Source: Flammula alnicola (Eukaryota > Basidiomycota > Agaricomycetes > Agaricales > Strophariaceae). Taken from it: a DNA stretch of 64,000 nucleotides. Each line of letters opens with the position of its first letter. Position 1 is the stretch's first letter. Under the pieces are notes generated by a model. It worked only from the letters and a program-made list of their open reading frames with translations, did not search any database and was not told the DNA's origin. This document shows, piece by piece, positions 12,474 to 23,250 of the stretch. The stretch spans positions 186,001 to 250,000 of the forward strand of contig JADNRV010000019.1 of assembly GCA_015499995.1 (NCBI GenBank), written 5' to 3'. A program made the translations under genes and the position numbers.

Positions 12474-13063
12474 ATGTCTTTGGATAGCGCTGAATTTCAC
12501 GCAGCTGTGAGTTTTTCAAGACTTCATCTCGTGTATTGTTTGATGCTAATACGCCAGTAATGCTGCCAGGTTTATGATCTTGTTCGACTCATTCCTACGT
12601 GTCGAGTGACCAGTTATGGTGCGTACTACACTTCCTATGTTAGATGACGTGGTTAAACTATATTTTAATTATAGGTCATATTGCAAAATTGGCTGGGATG
12701 CCGAACCATTCACGCCATGTAGGTCAAGGCGAGTACAGTGGCTTCAGGTTTCATTTCCACGCAAGGCATCTTAATGCTACCACTTTTCATGCAGCTCTTA
12801 AGTTTCTGCCACCGAATACGAATCCGCCTATACCTTGGCATCGTGTCATTGGCGCATCTGGAACCATCTCTTCACGAGGGCCTGGCACGGATGGCGCCCA
12901 ACGCCAACGAGATGCACTTGTTGCTGAAGGCGTCGATGTTGTGACTGGCCGTACGCGCGAAATGTGGGTAGACCTGGGCCGATTCGGATGGTTTCCTTCG
13001 GTCGATGAAGTGAGACGCCAGCAGGCACACAATTCGGAGGATGAGGGTGCTGAAGCTGAGTAG
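12474..13063 (+). CDS. atl1: Alkyltransferase-like protein (ATL/Atl1)
   Basis: A 134-residue protein of the MGMT fold that, in characterised relatives, binds O6-alkylguanine in DNA and recruits nucleotide excision repair rather than removing the alkyl group. Four exons: 12474-12506, 12570-12618, 12675-12728 and 12795-13063. The helix-turn-helix part reads VTSYGHIAKLAGMPNHSRHV. The active-site motif is PWHRVI, where true methyltransferases have PCHRV, so the acceptor Cys is replaced by Trp, which defines ATLs. Frame is kept only if the third intron (12729-12794) uses a GC donor (AAG|GCGAGT) with a normal CAG acceptor, giving VGQALKFLP as in other ATLs. A short acidic tail ends the protein. Expected in the nucleus. 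Confidence 0.92.
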
Positions 13064-13197
13064 ATGCACAGCTTTGTCAAAATTTCCGTCGTCGTAAATC
13101 TTATTTAAACCCTTTGATTTATCGATGTTGAACGGCATACCTTTCCCTCGAAGGTGTATTATCCCTAGCAGCCTGGATGAATTGGTCTGCAAGCATC

Positions 13198-14115
13198 CTG
13201 GTTTGTATCTCAATACATCACCCGGAAAGCACAAGGGCTCGTCACCAGTGAGCTGGAGCTAGTCGCGTTCGCTCTCCTCAATGGTTTCATGTATTTCCAT
13301 TGGTGGAATAAGCCACTCGATGTCCGAACGACCACTTCGGTATATCCTCTTAAACCAAAGGTTGATGAACTCTCTAACATTGACGATATGCCTGATAAGT
13401 CAGATCCCTCTGCAAATGGTGAGTCCTGAACCAAACTTTTAATTTCAGGTGTCATTAACATCCGTAAAGTTACAACTCAAAGAGGTCCGCATGAGTCGGA
13501 TCCGAGTCCCCCCACAAATGGTAAGCCTTTTTCGTAATTCTGGATGGATGTAAATGACCTCAAATCGTTGCAGCTCGAGGCGATACCACTGAAAAATCCG
13601 AATTCACCGCCGCGTCTTGGCCAACTGCATACTCTCTATATGATTTTCATTACGTGGACAAAGCCACTTCTCATTTCGATGTACTTATAGCAGACTGCAT
13701 GATATGGCACTGTCTGGCCGTAGTCAAATCATTGGAGCTGGTCAGATGCGAGTGTCCATTTTACGCACTTGATACGGACGAAGACGAATTCGTTGAGCTA
13801 TTTTGCGGAACATCTGGCATAGGCATCGTCTTCGGTACCATTCATTGCGCAGGACGGCACTTCCTATTTCCGACATATGCCAAGGCAATTCTATGGCGCG
13901 TGAGCTTGCTCATCGTCGTGGGTGCTCCGGCCATGTTAGTCATGGTGGGTATTATCGCAACAGGCCGCTACATATGGTCTGGCTCTGTAAACGGGACCTT
14001 GGAGGATATCATGGGGAACAGCATTGCAATGTTTTCATTCAATGTGCTACTGCTGTCTTGCTCAAGTCGAGTGGCCGCCGTTCTTGCCTCACGTTTGAGT
14101 CGGACCATTGTTTAA
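13198..14115 (+). pseudogene. 5'-truncated multi-pass membrane protein of the Agaricomycete type
   Basis: The frame from about 13195 reads LQASWFVSQYITRKAQGL and continues (TSELELVAFALLNGFMYFHWW) across two short introns, near 13421-13448 and 13521-13573, into a long exon at 13573-14115. Hydrophobic segments such as WRVSLLIVVGAPAMLVMVGI are evident, along with FGTIHCAG. This pattern (W-F-x-x-Q-x-I-x-R, then a G-x-I-H-C loop) recurs in large uncharacterised membrane-protein families of mushrooms. An in-frame TGA lies just upstream of the first matching residues and I find no start codon or N-terminal helices. The C-terminus also stops abruptly. I read it as a truncated copy. An unseen upstream exon cannot be excluded. 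Confidence 0.55.
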
Positions 14116-14679
14116 TGGATATCGTGTTAGTCCGCAAGGTATGCAAAACCGAACTTCCGCGTTTATTGATGTTGATGTGTACTTCACAGCCCGAGTTAAG
14201 TACATACATGGCTATGGGAGGCTAACGAGTGACTCCGCAAAGGATACACAGATTGACACATAACCCTTCCCTCATGGTAACATCCAAACCGAGTGTATGA
14301 CGGAGTAGGTGTGTATTGCCTCATGTGATGGTCGCACGTTGTTGATTCTTATCAGCTCTTTGCTGTATACTACTACGTTGACGGATTTCTTTCTGATTAT
14401 AATCTTGCGAGGGTTGGCGATTCCTGCTTCTCGAAGTACGAGCACTGGCGACTGATGAGAATGACGGTGTGTGTTTCAAATTCTATTGCACGCTGTCACT
14501 TTTTGCGATCATATTTAGCGCAGGCCACACTGTCAGCACCGCCTGCTAGAAGCCTTGATCCTGTTCATTTTGCCCCCCCCCCCCCAACCCTTCGCTTCTG
14601 AAATTATATAAGAGTCCTCGCAGCGAAACCAAACTGCACCCCTCCCCCTTTTCCTGCTATCCAACGTCTGGCCACCACA
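14116..14679. other. Intergenic region with a C13 homopolymer
   Basis: No gene is supported. A run of 13 C residues at 14573-14585 lies about 20 bp upstream of the TATA-like box of the next gene and could be length-variable between strains. Confidence 0.5.
14605..14612 (+). promoter_or_regulatory. TATA box of secreted-protein gene 1
   Basis: TATATAAG lies 75 bp upstream of the ATG at 14680, a normal distance for a well-expressed secreted-protein gene. Confidence 0.6.
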
Positions 14680-15331
14680 ATGAATAGCTTTTTTTCTAAA
14701 GTTTGCGTCCTACTTTCTGCTCTACCTGCGTTGGTGTGGTCTCTCACTATTCCGAATGCTGACACTCCTGCATTTTACCTCGTTTCAAGCAGTCAATCCT
14801 CTGCGAACCTTCTGGTAACATTCTTTTATAAGCACAGTACTACCGCTTATATCTCTTACAGCCTCTCCGAATGAACTCAGGAGGCGCCGGCCACGTATCC
14901 CTTCTTGGAGGCGGAACACCTGCGCTGTTCTACTTTTATCAAGGACAGCTGACCGTCTACGATCCGAATGGGAATTCATTTCCCTATAGGCCATTGATAG
15001 ATTCCGCGCAGGATGCAAATGGCTGCGAGAACTTTGGCGCACTTACCTTCGTCCAAGGCACGAGCACGAACAAGTGTTCAAGATATACTTCTTTCCAAAT
15101 TCAATCGAACAATCAGGACAGCCAGCTCGGTGCTGAGTTAGTCTTTAATTACGTCGGAGGGTTCTATGCTTGCAATAGCGGACAAGAGGTCAGTTTCATA
15201 GATTATTACTATATACCTGCGAATTCTCTTTGCTGACAATATTCGTGCCTCAGGTTTGGTACAAGATCAACGCCAACGACGGGCCAAGCGGCTGCCAACC
15301 CATCCATCTCTATACCGTTCCTGCGGCTTAA
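14680..15331 (+). CDS. Small secreted protein, tandem paralogue 1 (179 aa)
   Basis: Exons 14680-14814, 14862-15188 and 15254-15331 join in frame to give 179 residues. The N-terminus (MNSFFSKVCVLLSALPALVW) is a clear signal peptide, with cleavage probably soon after. The mature part is Gly-, Tyr- and Asn-rich, carries a FYFYQGQLTVYDP motif and four cysteines (in NGCENFG, TNKCSRY, YACNSGQ and SGCQPIH) that could form two disulfides, and ends YTVPAA. It has a close paralogue 1.2 kb downstream with identical intron positions. I do not recognise a characterised family. A short all-beta secreted domain seems likely from the alternating hydrophobic pattern. Confidence 0.82.
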
Positions 15332-15842
15332 GGAGACAATCCTGATTGTGGTTCGCTGATGACTTGGATTTCTGGATATAGTACTTCCATGGCTTCCCAT
15401 ATTAACCACCACTTCGAAGGTCCCAGACACTTATAAAAAGTTACCTAATAACTTCTGTAACGGACTTTTTGTCATGGACGATTTAAACGAAGGGGCTAGC
15501 AACACCTTTTACATCTCTCGTACTTCAATTATAATTTGCCATTGTACAGTCCCAATGGGTCCTATAAATTCTCCTTCAAGTACGGGGTTCTCTACTCCAT
15601 GATGCAGGGGTTAATAGTTCTTGAGGACAGGCTCTTGAAGGTCCAGGACCATTCTCGGGGCTATACTCACCGGTCTCGAAGCGCTATTGAGCTTTGATTG
15701 ACAGACCACAAGACCAAGATGTGTATCATTTACCAACATTCTTCAACGTTCAAGCATGCTGGAAAGGGCTGGATCGTTACCAGCTTCGCGGGCATTAAGC
15801 TCCGCCAAGTTGTGTACCCTTGGCTGGGCATCCCTTGTGGAC
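15332..15842. other. Spacer between the tandem secreted-protein genes
   Basis: About 0.5 kb holding the 3' end of the first paralogue and the promoter of the second. No other reading frame is credible. Confidence 0.5.
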
Positions 15843-15848
15843 TATAAA
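15843..15848 (+). promoter_or_regulatory. TATA box of secreted-protein gene 2
   Basis: TATAAA lies 74 bp upstream of the ATG at 15917, matching the spacing seen for the paralogue upstream. Confidence 0.6.
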
Positions 15849-15916
15849 GTGAGGGAGCCTTCCCGAGTATTTTCTGGTCAAGAGCTCAGCCCTTCGACAC
15901 TTCAAAAAACCTCAGC

Positions 15917-16584
15917 ATGAAGTATTTCGGCTCTAAATTCATTCTCTCTGTCGTTGCATCGCTTGCATTGTGTGTGTCTTCCGTTGTGGTTCCCGGTGCA
16001 GACACTCCCCTATTCTACTTCGTCGCGTCGTCCCCAAATGCATCTTCTAGCCTACTGGTAAGTCGTCAAGCTGTGTTATGTCAGAGCTTCAGACGTCTGA
16101 CTATCTGTAATGAATTTAGCCTCTAAGAATAACTGGCGGTACTGGAGGCTACTCTACTCTCACTGGAACTGGACCCATAGGCCAATTCTATTTTTATCAA
16201 GGGCGCCTCACGGTTCTAGATCCAGCGGGGACGCAAATGACATATCTAACTCTTCTCGGTTTTCCCCTGGGTCCCAATGGATGTGCCACATATGGGCCCC
16301 TCGGATTCTTCCCAGGAGCAAGCTCGAATAAATGCGCAAGATATGACGGCTTCCAAATCCAATCGGACACCGAAAATAGTCAACTTGGCGCGCAATTGGT
16401 GTACAACTACGTGGGTGGATTCTACTCCTGTGGAAGTGGTCAAGATGTAAGTAGTATATTTTCGCGGGATCTAGTTAATGAACTTCACCTAATCGGCATT
16501 TAGATATGGTACAAAGTCTCCGCAGGTGACGGACCGACTGGCTGTTCTCCAGTCAGTCTATATACTGTGCCTGTCGTGGCCTGA
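15917..16584 (+). CDS. Small secreted protein, tandem paralogue 2 (182 aa)
   Basis: Exons 15917-16057, 16120-16446 and 16504-16584 give 182 residues. The signal peptide is MKYFGSKFILSVVASLALCV. The middle exon is exactly 327 nt, the same as in the gene at 14680, and the four cysteines, FYFYQGRLTV, FQIQS, NYVGGFY, WYKV and YTVPV motifs are conserved in order. The two genes are therefore a tandem duplication that has since diverged. Both are intact with their own TATA boxes. Function is unknown. Secretion outside the hypha is inferred from the signal peptide and the absence of further membrane segments. Confidence 0.83.
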
Positions 16585-16883
16585 TTCTCGCATTTCAGTA
16601 CCTGGACGTGGAATAGACAATTATTAGGGCTCTGGATATTGTTGACATGAACATACAAAGTATATATCGCGTACCGTACAGTGAATCCACAGTTAAGCCA
16701 ATGCGCAATATTTGACCAGCTCGTGAGAATCTATTGAAAACTTGAAGATAGTGGATCGAATGTAGTCACCCAGATGTTGGTACATGCACATAGGCTGGTT
16801 CGGGGGAAAAATACACTTCGGATACATCTTGATTGCAGTCTATCGTACAAATGTTGGGTTGATGGAGTCCATTTCTCGGCCCG

Positions 16884-19240
16884 TTAAACTTCTTGCTCAT
16901 AAGCATCTTCCCATCCGATATCTTCATCCTTATCTTCGTCGCTTCCCTCGTCTGCCTCGCCGTCTGCGTCCATATCCATATCCTGCAGGGCCAGCACACC
17001 CTTTTTGCGTGATTTCGTAGGTTCAGAAGCGGGTTTCAAGGCTACTGTACCCGGTTCCTCTTCGACGATCACCGTAGGCATGCCAAGAACGCCTTCGCCA
17101 TCACTTTTATCATCGTCCATGGTATACAGGTCGGCGTCGTCTTTCTCGTCGTTGCCGGTAGTCATGTTGGCTGCTATCGAAGGCAAGCCGCCACTCTCGA
17201 CGAAGAGGTCCTTTAGAGCATCGTAGTTTATCCGCTTGCTGTATTTTGGATTCTTTTTGATCAGGTTCCGCACAGACTCGGCGGCTGTATCGCCAGCAGC
17301 GGTCGAGGCATCTCTGGGTTTGTTGTTGGTTTTCCGGCGCTGTAGGAGAAAACGAGAAAATGAGTAAACGAATAACCAAGGGTAAATAATCGAGGTAAAT
17401 AAAGATAAAAATAAAATGATAGAAAAGAAGTTGCCATGATCGAGATACGAACCTTCTTGCTCTTGGATGTCGATGAGGTGTCTTGATCCCCTTTGGCTGA
17501 AAAAGCCAGTTCAGCAAAACGTTGTATCATGAACGTGAAAACAGAATAGTATAACACCCTAAGCATCAACAACTCACCTGCGATTGCCTCCAGGTAATCT
17601 TTGTTGAGCTCGACCCAAACACGTTCCTTGATTCTCACTTCTTCTTCGGAAAGTATGAAGCGATCAAGTTCACCTTCATTCAGTCCCATGAGTTCGTCTA
17701 TGACGCTAATCTGGGCTAACCGTCGCTGCTCAGCCTCGTCCAGAGCTTCTGCGAGCCTCGCGCCTTGACTGCCATGCAGGAACGTCGACACCTCCTCAGC
17801 GAGGACTTCGGATACAGTTTCGTCCACTAGGTTCATCGGCGGTGGCGTAAGACTAGGCGTCGGTATGGAGGAATCCGGTAGAGAGGGCAGAGAATTGAGG
17901 GAAGGTATCGATTGTTCGAGAAGAGCGGGGTCGATGTTGCTGTTATCGTCGGGCACAGGTTGGAGTGCATCAACGAGGATGCTGTCGCTGAGAATGGATG
18001 GGTCGAGTGGTTGACGTGGCGGAGGTTTCGCTGGTGAACCCATAGCAGACACCCCCATCTCTTCCTCCTCAGTATCCTCCCCTCGTTTCCGCTTCCCTTT
18101 CCGCTTCTTGCCGTTTTTCTTCGCCTTCGCCTTGCCTTTCGCGAAATCCTCCTCTTCGCCAGCATCACCTTGCTCAGCTGCGAGCTTCTCCGCCTCCTCT
18201 CGTTCCTTCCCTTTCGTAAACGCCGGTGGATCCATCTCCTCGTCTAACCAAACATTCCTGAAGTCCGCCAGCGTCAACGCACCGCTCGGGGTCGCCTTGA
18301 ACTCGTCGAGGCGTTTCTTTAGCGTCGTGTCGGCAATTTTAACCACCTGCACGATCTCCTCGATGGATCTCCGGAAGTTGTTCATGCGGGCTGCTAGGAG
18401 GAGCGCAGCACCACATATCCCGGCAGGCCGCCGCCCACGGGTCATCCAATCGCGGTCGAACCGCTGCACCAGACGGACGGCGTCCGTGGCAACTTTGTGT
18501 GTCTCGTCACCGAATTCGAGGAGGGCAGAGAAACGAGAGATGTAGTGGGATGGGTCGACGAGGGGAAGGCGTAGGTTGAGGGTTTGTACGAGTTGGAGAT
18601 AGGTATGGCCGAGCTCGAAGACGTTGACTTGCAGGAGGTCCGAAAAGTCGATAAGCATGTAGTTGCGGGTTTCCTTCTGTCGACAGGCTACGTAGAGGCA
18701 GACGGCAACGACGTTCATGCTTTTACGGCCTTTTGTAAATTTGTGTTCGACGGCGAGCGTATAGAGCCGTGTCGCAGCGAGACATACGACTTCAGAGAGC
18801 CGGAGGATGTTGGCTATGCTTTGAATCTTTTTATTTGCTATCGTTAAAAGTCAGCATTGCGTCTTAAATTGGTTGCAAGCAACGTACCATTAGCTATTGT
18901 CTGTTCTCTCGATTCATTACTCCCTCGATTGCCATACGGACCGCTCATCCTTGCATGGGCTGTCAAACGTTTAGGCACTTGAAATCTAGACGAAAACGTT
19001 AAACTCACTGGCTCCTTGACCGACAAACGAGCCTTGCACCATGGCAGCCCCATTGGAAGTCTCACCGAATGCGACTTCGCTCACGATGGTATTTTCTTCG
19101 ACGACCGTCCCACATTGGACACAGAATCCGTTCCCAGCTGCCTGGTCATATTCGATGACCGTCCCTCCGCAATCCGTGCATACTGGCTACATCATATGTC
19201 AGAATAAATGGTGGTAAAATGAGTTTAAAAAATGTACCAT
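16884..19240 (-). CDS. brf1: Transcription factor IIIB subunit Brf1
   Basis: Brf1 is the TFIIB-related subunit of TFIIIB, which recruits RNA polymerase III to tRNA and 5S genes in the nucleus. Six exons (19238-19240, 19009-19186, 18888-18959, 17578-18837, 17453-17496, 16884-17339) total 2013 nt, 670 residues. The N-terminal zinc ribbon shows CTDCGG and CVQCG. Two cyclin-fold repeats follow (SMNVVAVCLYVACRQKETRN; RRPAGICGAALLLAARMNNF), then a Lys-rich linker, and the Brf1 TBP-binding homology block (ILSEEEVRIKERVWVELNKD). The tail is strongly acidic. The first coding exon is just the ATG: the zinc-ribbon frame is closed upstream by a stop in the intron, and the only fitting start is the ATG|GTACAT at 19238-19240. 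Confidence 0.93.
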
Positions 19241-19760
19241 GTGAACAACGGCTCAGTGAAAGATTAGATTTGGTTTACAAAGAAATTATGAGATCCTGGC
19301 TGAAAATTTGGGTTAGAATATATCCTTCATCAATCGGATTCAGCACATACATCGAAAGGAATAAAGATAAGAGAAATAAAAAACAGGAAATCGTAAAGGA
19401 AAAGGAGTCGTATCACGCTGTCACACAGAGTCATCTTGGGTTATCAGATCGCGTGACCCGGGATATTCGGGCCGGGGTCGATCACGGAGCGTACAGCAAG
19501 GGCAGCTGAGTAACTTGAAGTAGAAAGAATGGAACATCATGAGAGAGGCTCAGAGAGCAGAGGTAAATGATATTGTACATGAATTGAGAACATGAAATGT
19601 ATATACATATGCCGATGGATGTAAGTCGAGCACGAGGGCCAAATTCCCAATTGTAAGAATCGTGGATGTTCAGGCTGGCAGGCTGCAGCTGGCTTAATGC
19701 GCTAAAATGCTAGTCCAGTGTAAGAGAGAGTGCAAGGTAATAATTCTAGAAGAGTGTCGC
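19241..19760. other. Intergenic region between brf1 and the HMG-box gene
   Basis: Upstream of brf1 and downstream of the HMG-box gene, both on the minus strand. A plus-strand open frame at 19219-19509 has low-complexity Lys/Arg/Glu composition and overlaps the brf1 start, so I do not count it as a gene. Confidence 0.45.
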
Positions 19761-21266
19761 TTAGGATGTATGGCGTAGGGTAGATGTGGCAGAGTGTATA
19801 TTTTTATCTTCTGGGTTGGAGAGGTCGCTCATCCAGTTTCGAGAGAATTCCTGTATCACCTCCTCGGCCAGATCTCTGGCAAGTTTGTCGGAAGGTCTAT
19901 CGATCTCGGGGTCTAATGGCTTTTTGAAGCCCAAAGAGCGGTTACGCGAGGGAACTTTATGGTCTTCTGTAAACCTATCTTCGAGATGATTATCTCTGAA
20001 AGACGGGCCCATATCTGTGGGGTCGATTGGTGAATTCGGGGTGGGAGGGGGAAGCGTCCACGTGCCAGTACGAGGCGAGAAGAAATTTGATTTCTTCCTT
20101 TGGGAAAAAATCGCTGGCAGACTATGAGCCTCATCAAAGGAGTACGGTAGGCCCGAACGAGGCAAAGGCGGTAACGTAGACAAAAATGGATCCGTGAAAA
20201 TTGGCGGAGAGCCCTGAAAGAGAGTAGGATACTCATTTCCGTCCTGTGAAATAGATTGAGCGACATAAAAACATGGCGAAACACGGAGACGTACATTGGA
20301 TTGGTCCCTGGACAAGGAGTTCGAGGCCTTTGGTGCACACAAGCTAGCCCATACTTGTGGCTGAGAGATAACATTTACCCATTCTGGCGGGACGTCGGGG
20401 CCAGGAATAGGGTAGCGGAACGCGGCCATGCGAGGCCCACAGAATTTTCCTTCAAGATCGTCCTCGTCGTCCCTTTGCGTTTCTGCAACCTGCACTGTAG
20501 GCGATTCCTTTGTCTCGTTCGCAGATGAGCGGTTTTCTGTCATCGCCTCTGCAAAATAGCGCTGATTAACCATATCCGTGAAGAATTCAGTTGTCACAGA
20601 TTCCTCTGTTAAATCGTACGGGGTCGACTGATAAAGGGTGACGCGACTAGGACGACGCGCGAGATCGTCGCGAGTTTTCAGTGGATGTCCATACCCATTT
20701 AGGAACTCCAAATTCACATTCGGCACGTGTAATGCGCCAGGGGGGCAGGATTCGGCTCGCTCAAGGGCAAGGAAGAAGGCTTCCTCAGAAGATAGAGAAG
20801 CGAGGTCATCGTTCTGGGAGTGAGGAATGTCGTCCCCGCGTTTGGCTTTCCTTTTGCCGTTGGCATTTACTCGCGAAAATCGATATCCCGGATGAATCCT
20901 GAGGTGATTCGCTTTCTCCTGTTCTGCCATCTTCACCCATGGTTCCTTCTCCTTGTCACTCATTTCGCGCCAGATCCTTCCAACAATCCGAGAGATGTTG
21001 CGATGGTCGTTTTCTACCGCCTCCGGGATCTTCTTTTGCCGAACAAAGTCGCACCTGAAGAGAATGAACGCATTTCGTGGGCGGGGTACGTGGCCTAAAG
21101 GCTGCTTGCGAGCATGCGATTTCTTCGATGGATCTGGGAGCGAATATGTTGGCTCCGGTAACACCAATTTGGAGGTCGACTTCATAGCGGGTGCAGTTGA
21201 AGATTGGGTCGAGTTAAAAGAGAGGTACAAAGGGGTAGATTGTGCACCGCAGCTAGCATCTTCCAT
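19761..21266 (-). CDS. HMG-box transcription factor (MATA/SOX-type box)
   Basis: The start chosen is the ATG at 21266 (MEDASCGAQSTPLY). The frame stays open to 21449, so a longer N-terminus is possible. A single HMG box lies about 65-140 residues in, reading HVPRPRNAFILFRCDFVRQ, then RIVGRIWREMSDKEKEPW and EKANHLRIHPGYRF, with a basic extension (KRKAKR). The RPxNAFILFR start is typical of the MATA/SOX subgroup, which binds DNA sequence-specifically and in fungi often controls mating and development. The rest is Ser/Pro-rich and disordered. A likely 51-nt intron at 20244-20294 (GTACGT...CACAG) is a multiple of three, so reading through also keeps frame. No HD1/HD2 or pheromone genes are nearby, so a mating-type role is not supported. 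Confidence 0.85.
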   Translation of the reverse strand: MEDASCGAQSTPLYLSFNSTQSSTAPAMKSTSKLVLPEPTYSLPDPSKKSHARKQPLGHVPRPRNAFILFRCDFVRQKKIPEAVENDHRNISRIVGRIWREMSDKEKEPWVKMAEQEKANHLRIHPGYRFSRVNANGKRKAKRGDDIPHSQNDDLASLSSEEAFFLALERAESCPPGALHVPNVNLEFLNGYGHPLKTRDDLARRPSRVTLYQSTPYDLTEESVTTEFFTDMVNQRYFAEAMTENRSSANETKESPTVQVAETQRDDEDDLEGKFCGPRMAAFRYPIPGPDVPPEWVNVISQPQVWASLCAPKASNSLSRDQSNVRLRVSPCFYVAQSISQDGNEYPTLFQGSPPIFTDPFLSTLPPLPRSGLPYSFDEAHSLPAIFSQRKKSNFFSPRTGTWTLPPPTPNSPIDPTDMGPSFRDNHLEDRFTEDHKVPSRNRSLGFKKPLDPEIDRPSDKLARDLAEEVIQEFSRNWMSDLSNPEDKNIHSATSTLRHTS

Positions 21267-21449
21267 CCTGTCGCTCCCTTTGATGCAGTACAACAGTTTT
21301 CGTGGCACAGGGGATGCTACGATCAAGAGAGACGACAGCAAGAACTTGGAACAGAGAGCAGGCACGCAGCATACGATGTCAGCCAGCGTTCGAAAGAAGT
21401 TTTCGAAGAACTTCACGCGATCTTTGTCGTTATTTAGCGTAGCGTACAC

Positions 21450-22115
21450 GTTGCATAGACCAAGTAAAGAAACGCACCATCAAGCCTTTTCGAGAGAGAT
21501 GTCACCTGGGATCCAAAACGATAACAAGCCAAAAACAAGCGCTTGATAGAATTGTCGGGTTGCAGCCAGACGACGCGGAATTAAAACCATTGCTATGAGG
21601 TGTTCAGCACGACTGAGAGGGTCAAAGGGCTTTGTTATGGGGCTTTCTGCCGGTTATCGAGGGAGATCAAGTATCCCGATGAGGTCCATATTTCGTAACG
21701 GTGTGTTGTTGCTGAAAAATTTGAACCTCAGCGACTCTCCTGATCACGGCGAACTTGTCTGCTTTGGGCTAAAAAAGAGCGAAATGCATCCAAATGGGTT
21801 CGGGGCACAAAATAAGGTCCATCCATTGTTCTCTCTTTTGGGAAAATTGGTTCCGATGCTGTGTTCCCCCCTGGTTGGTGAGGGTGGATGTCATGCAGGG
21901 GCCTGTGAAGACCTATAAGATGGTGTGAGGGTGGATGTCGAAGACAAAGTCACCTTATGACATCTTAACACTCCACAAGCTAATAGGCATATAGGTGGAG
22001 CAGTTGGATATTGATGGTTTGACACGGGCGTTGTTTGAGCCAACTTGAGAGGTAGATGATCAACGATGACAGAAAATTCGCAATGAAGTTTCATTGCACT
22101 GGCACACCGCGTTAA
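21450..22115. other. Intergenic region
   Basis: Nothing recognisable. Short frames only, none with domains or plausible splice chains. Confidence 0.45.
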
Positions 22116-23250
22116 TTAATCGTTGTAAAATCTCCTGCGCACGACCTCTTTCCGAAAGAGACCTATCAACACTGGTACCTCCGATCCGTGGGGAAGGGTC
22201 CAACGTTGATACAGTCGCTGGTAATCTCCGTATTGAACTTGTTCTATGTCAACATGGTCAAGGTGGCCGCAACTTGCGAAAATGGGGGAAATCATTGAAA
22301 CTCGCCGATCCCACGTGCTAAAGGAGAAGGCGTCTGTTAAGACGAGGCCGCGAAGAGAAGAAATCTTGCAGACGTCATCAAGTTCCTCGGCCTGCAGCGT
22401 GGAATAAGTATTTGTGGTCTAAAAGCTACTTTGTGGAGGAGATAAGGAAGCGACTCGGACTCACGTGTAGAGCTACGAGTTCCAGATATTCAAGAGAAGC
22501 GAGATGGTCCACGATCGCACTTAAGGAGGGTCGTAAATAACATCCATCGAACATCAATGTCTTCACATAACGCAGGGGTTCTGACAAGTGTGGCATGGCG
22601 CGCGTCGCCTCGTAGCAAGATGGATCCCATACAAGTGTGGTTATCTGGCGATTCGGAAGCAGTACCTCTATCGCCCTTCGATTGCCTTGCAAAAAATCTA
22701 ATTTCGGGCACACCGTCGAAGGGGGCGATTGACCGTTGCGGTCGAAATATACAGCCAATCTCCGTAATCGTTGTTGAGTGGCGAGAAATGAGAAGAACTC
22801 CCTCGCGTCAACATATTGAACGAGATAAAGAGTCTCCAGTTGGAATGTACAGCCGCTGAAAAGAGACTGTGGGGTTAAACCATCATAGTAGGTTTTGGCT
22901 AAGCGGCATAAGCCTGTGATTGTCAGTTCGCGTAGGTTCGTCGTAGCCTGTAAAGCGCGCCGAAGGAGCTGGTTTAATGGGTCGTATGTGTCGTTGTCGA
23001 TGAAAGGGAAATGGTATGTATGGACGAGAAGAGCCAGCCGCCCGTTCTCTGTTATTGTCCTAAGGAAGGCAAGATGCGCGGCCCGATTCGTAGTATCAGT
23101 GGAAGTGACTGACTTATAGAGGAGTCTTTCCGCCTCGAACTTGAATGCATTGCTGGCGAGACATAGAGAGAGTAACGTTGTTCGGTCCTCGATGTTCTCT
23201 ACAATAGCTCGATAAAGCTCAAGTGGAAGTTTGGGCAGTGCTTCTAACAC
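22116..23250 (-). CDS. F-box protein, family A copy 1 (start codon uncertain)
   Basis: Exon 1 (22465-23250) reads an F-box-like start (LPKLPLELYRAIVENI...LSLCLASNAFKFEAERLLYKS), followed by leucine-rich segments such as LETLYLVQYVDAREFFSFLA and LVWDP. A consensus intron (22392-22464) leads to exon 2 (22116-22391), ending VVRRRFYND. Proteins of this kind are substrate adaptors of SCF ubiquitin ligases. There is no in-frame ATG ahead of the F-box: the frame position just before LEALPKLP is GTG at 23248-23250, and an in-frame TGA lies about 80 nt further upstream. Either a first exon is missed, a non-AUG start is used, or the start codon has been lost. It is a tandem neighbour and paralogue of the gene at 23937. 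Confidence 0.72.

Noticed and set aside
19219..19509. Lys/Glu-rich plus-strand frame upstream of brf1
   Set aside because: It overlaps the brf1 first exon and intron, is of low complexity and has no homology-like motif.
19761..21266. Mating-type locus
   Set aside because: A MATA-like HMG box alone is not enough. No homeodomain or pheromone/receptor genes lie in the window.
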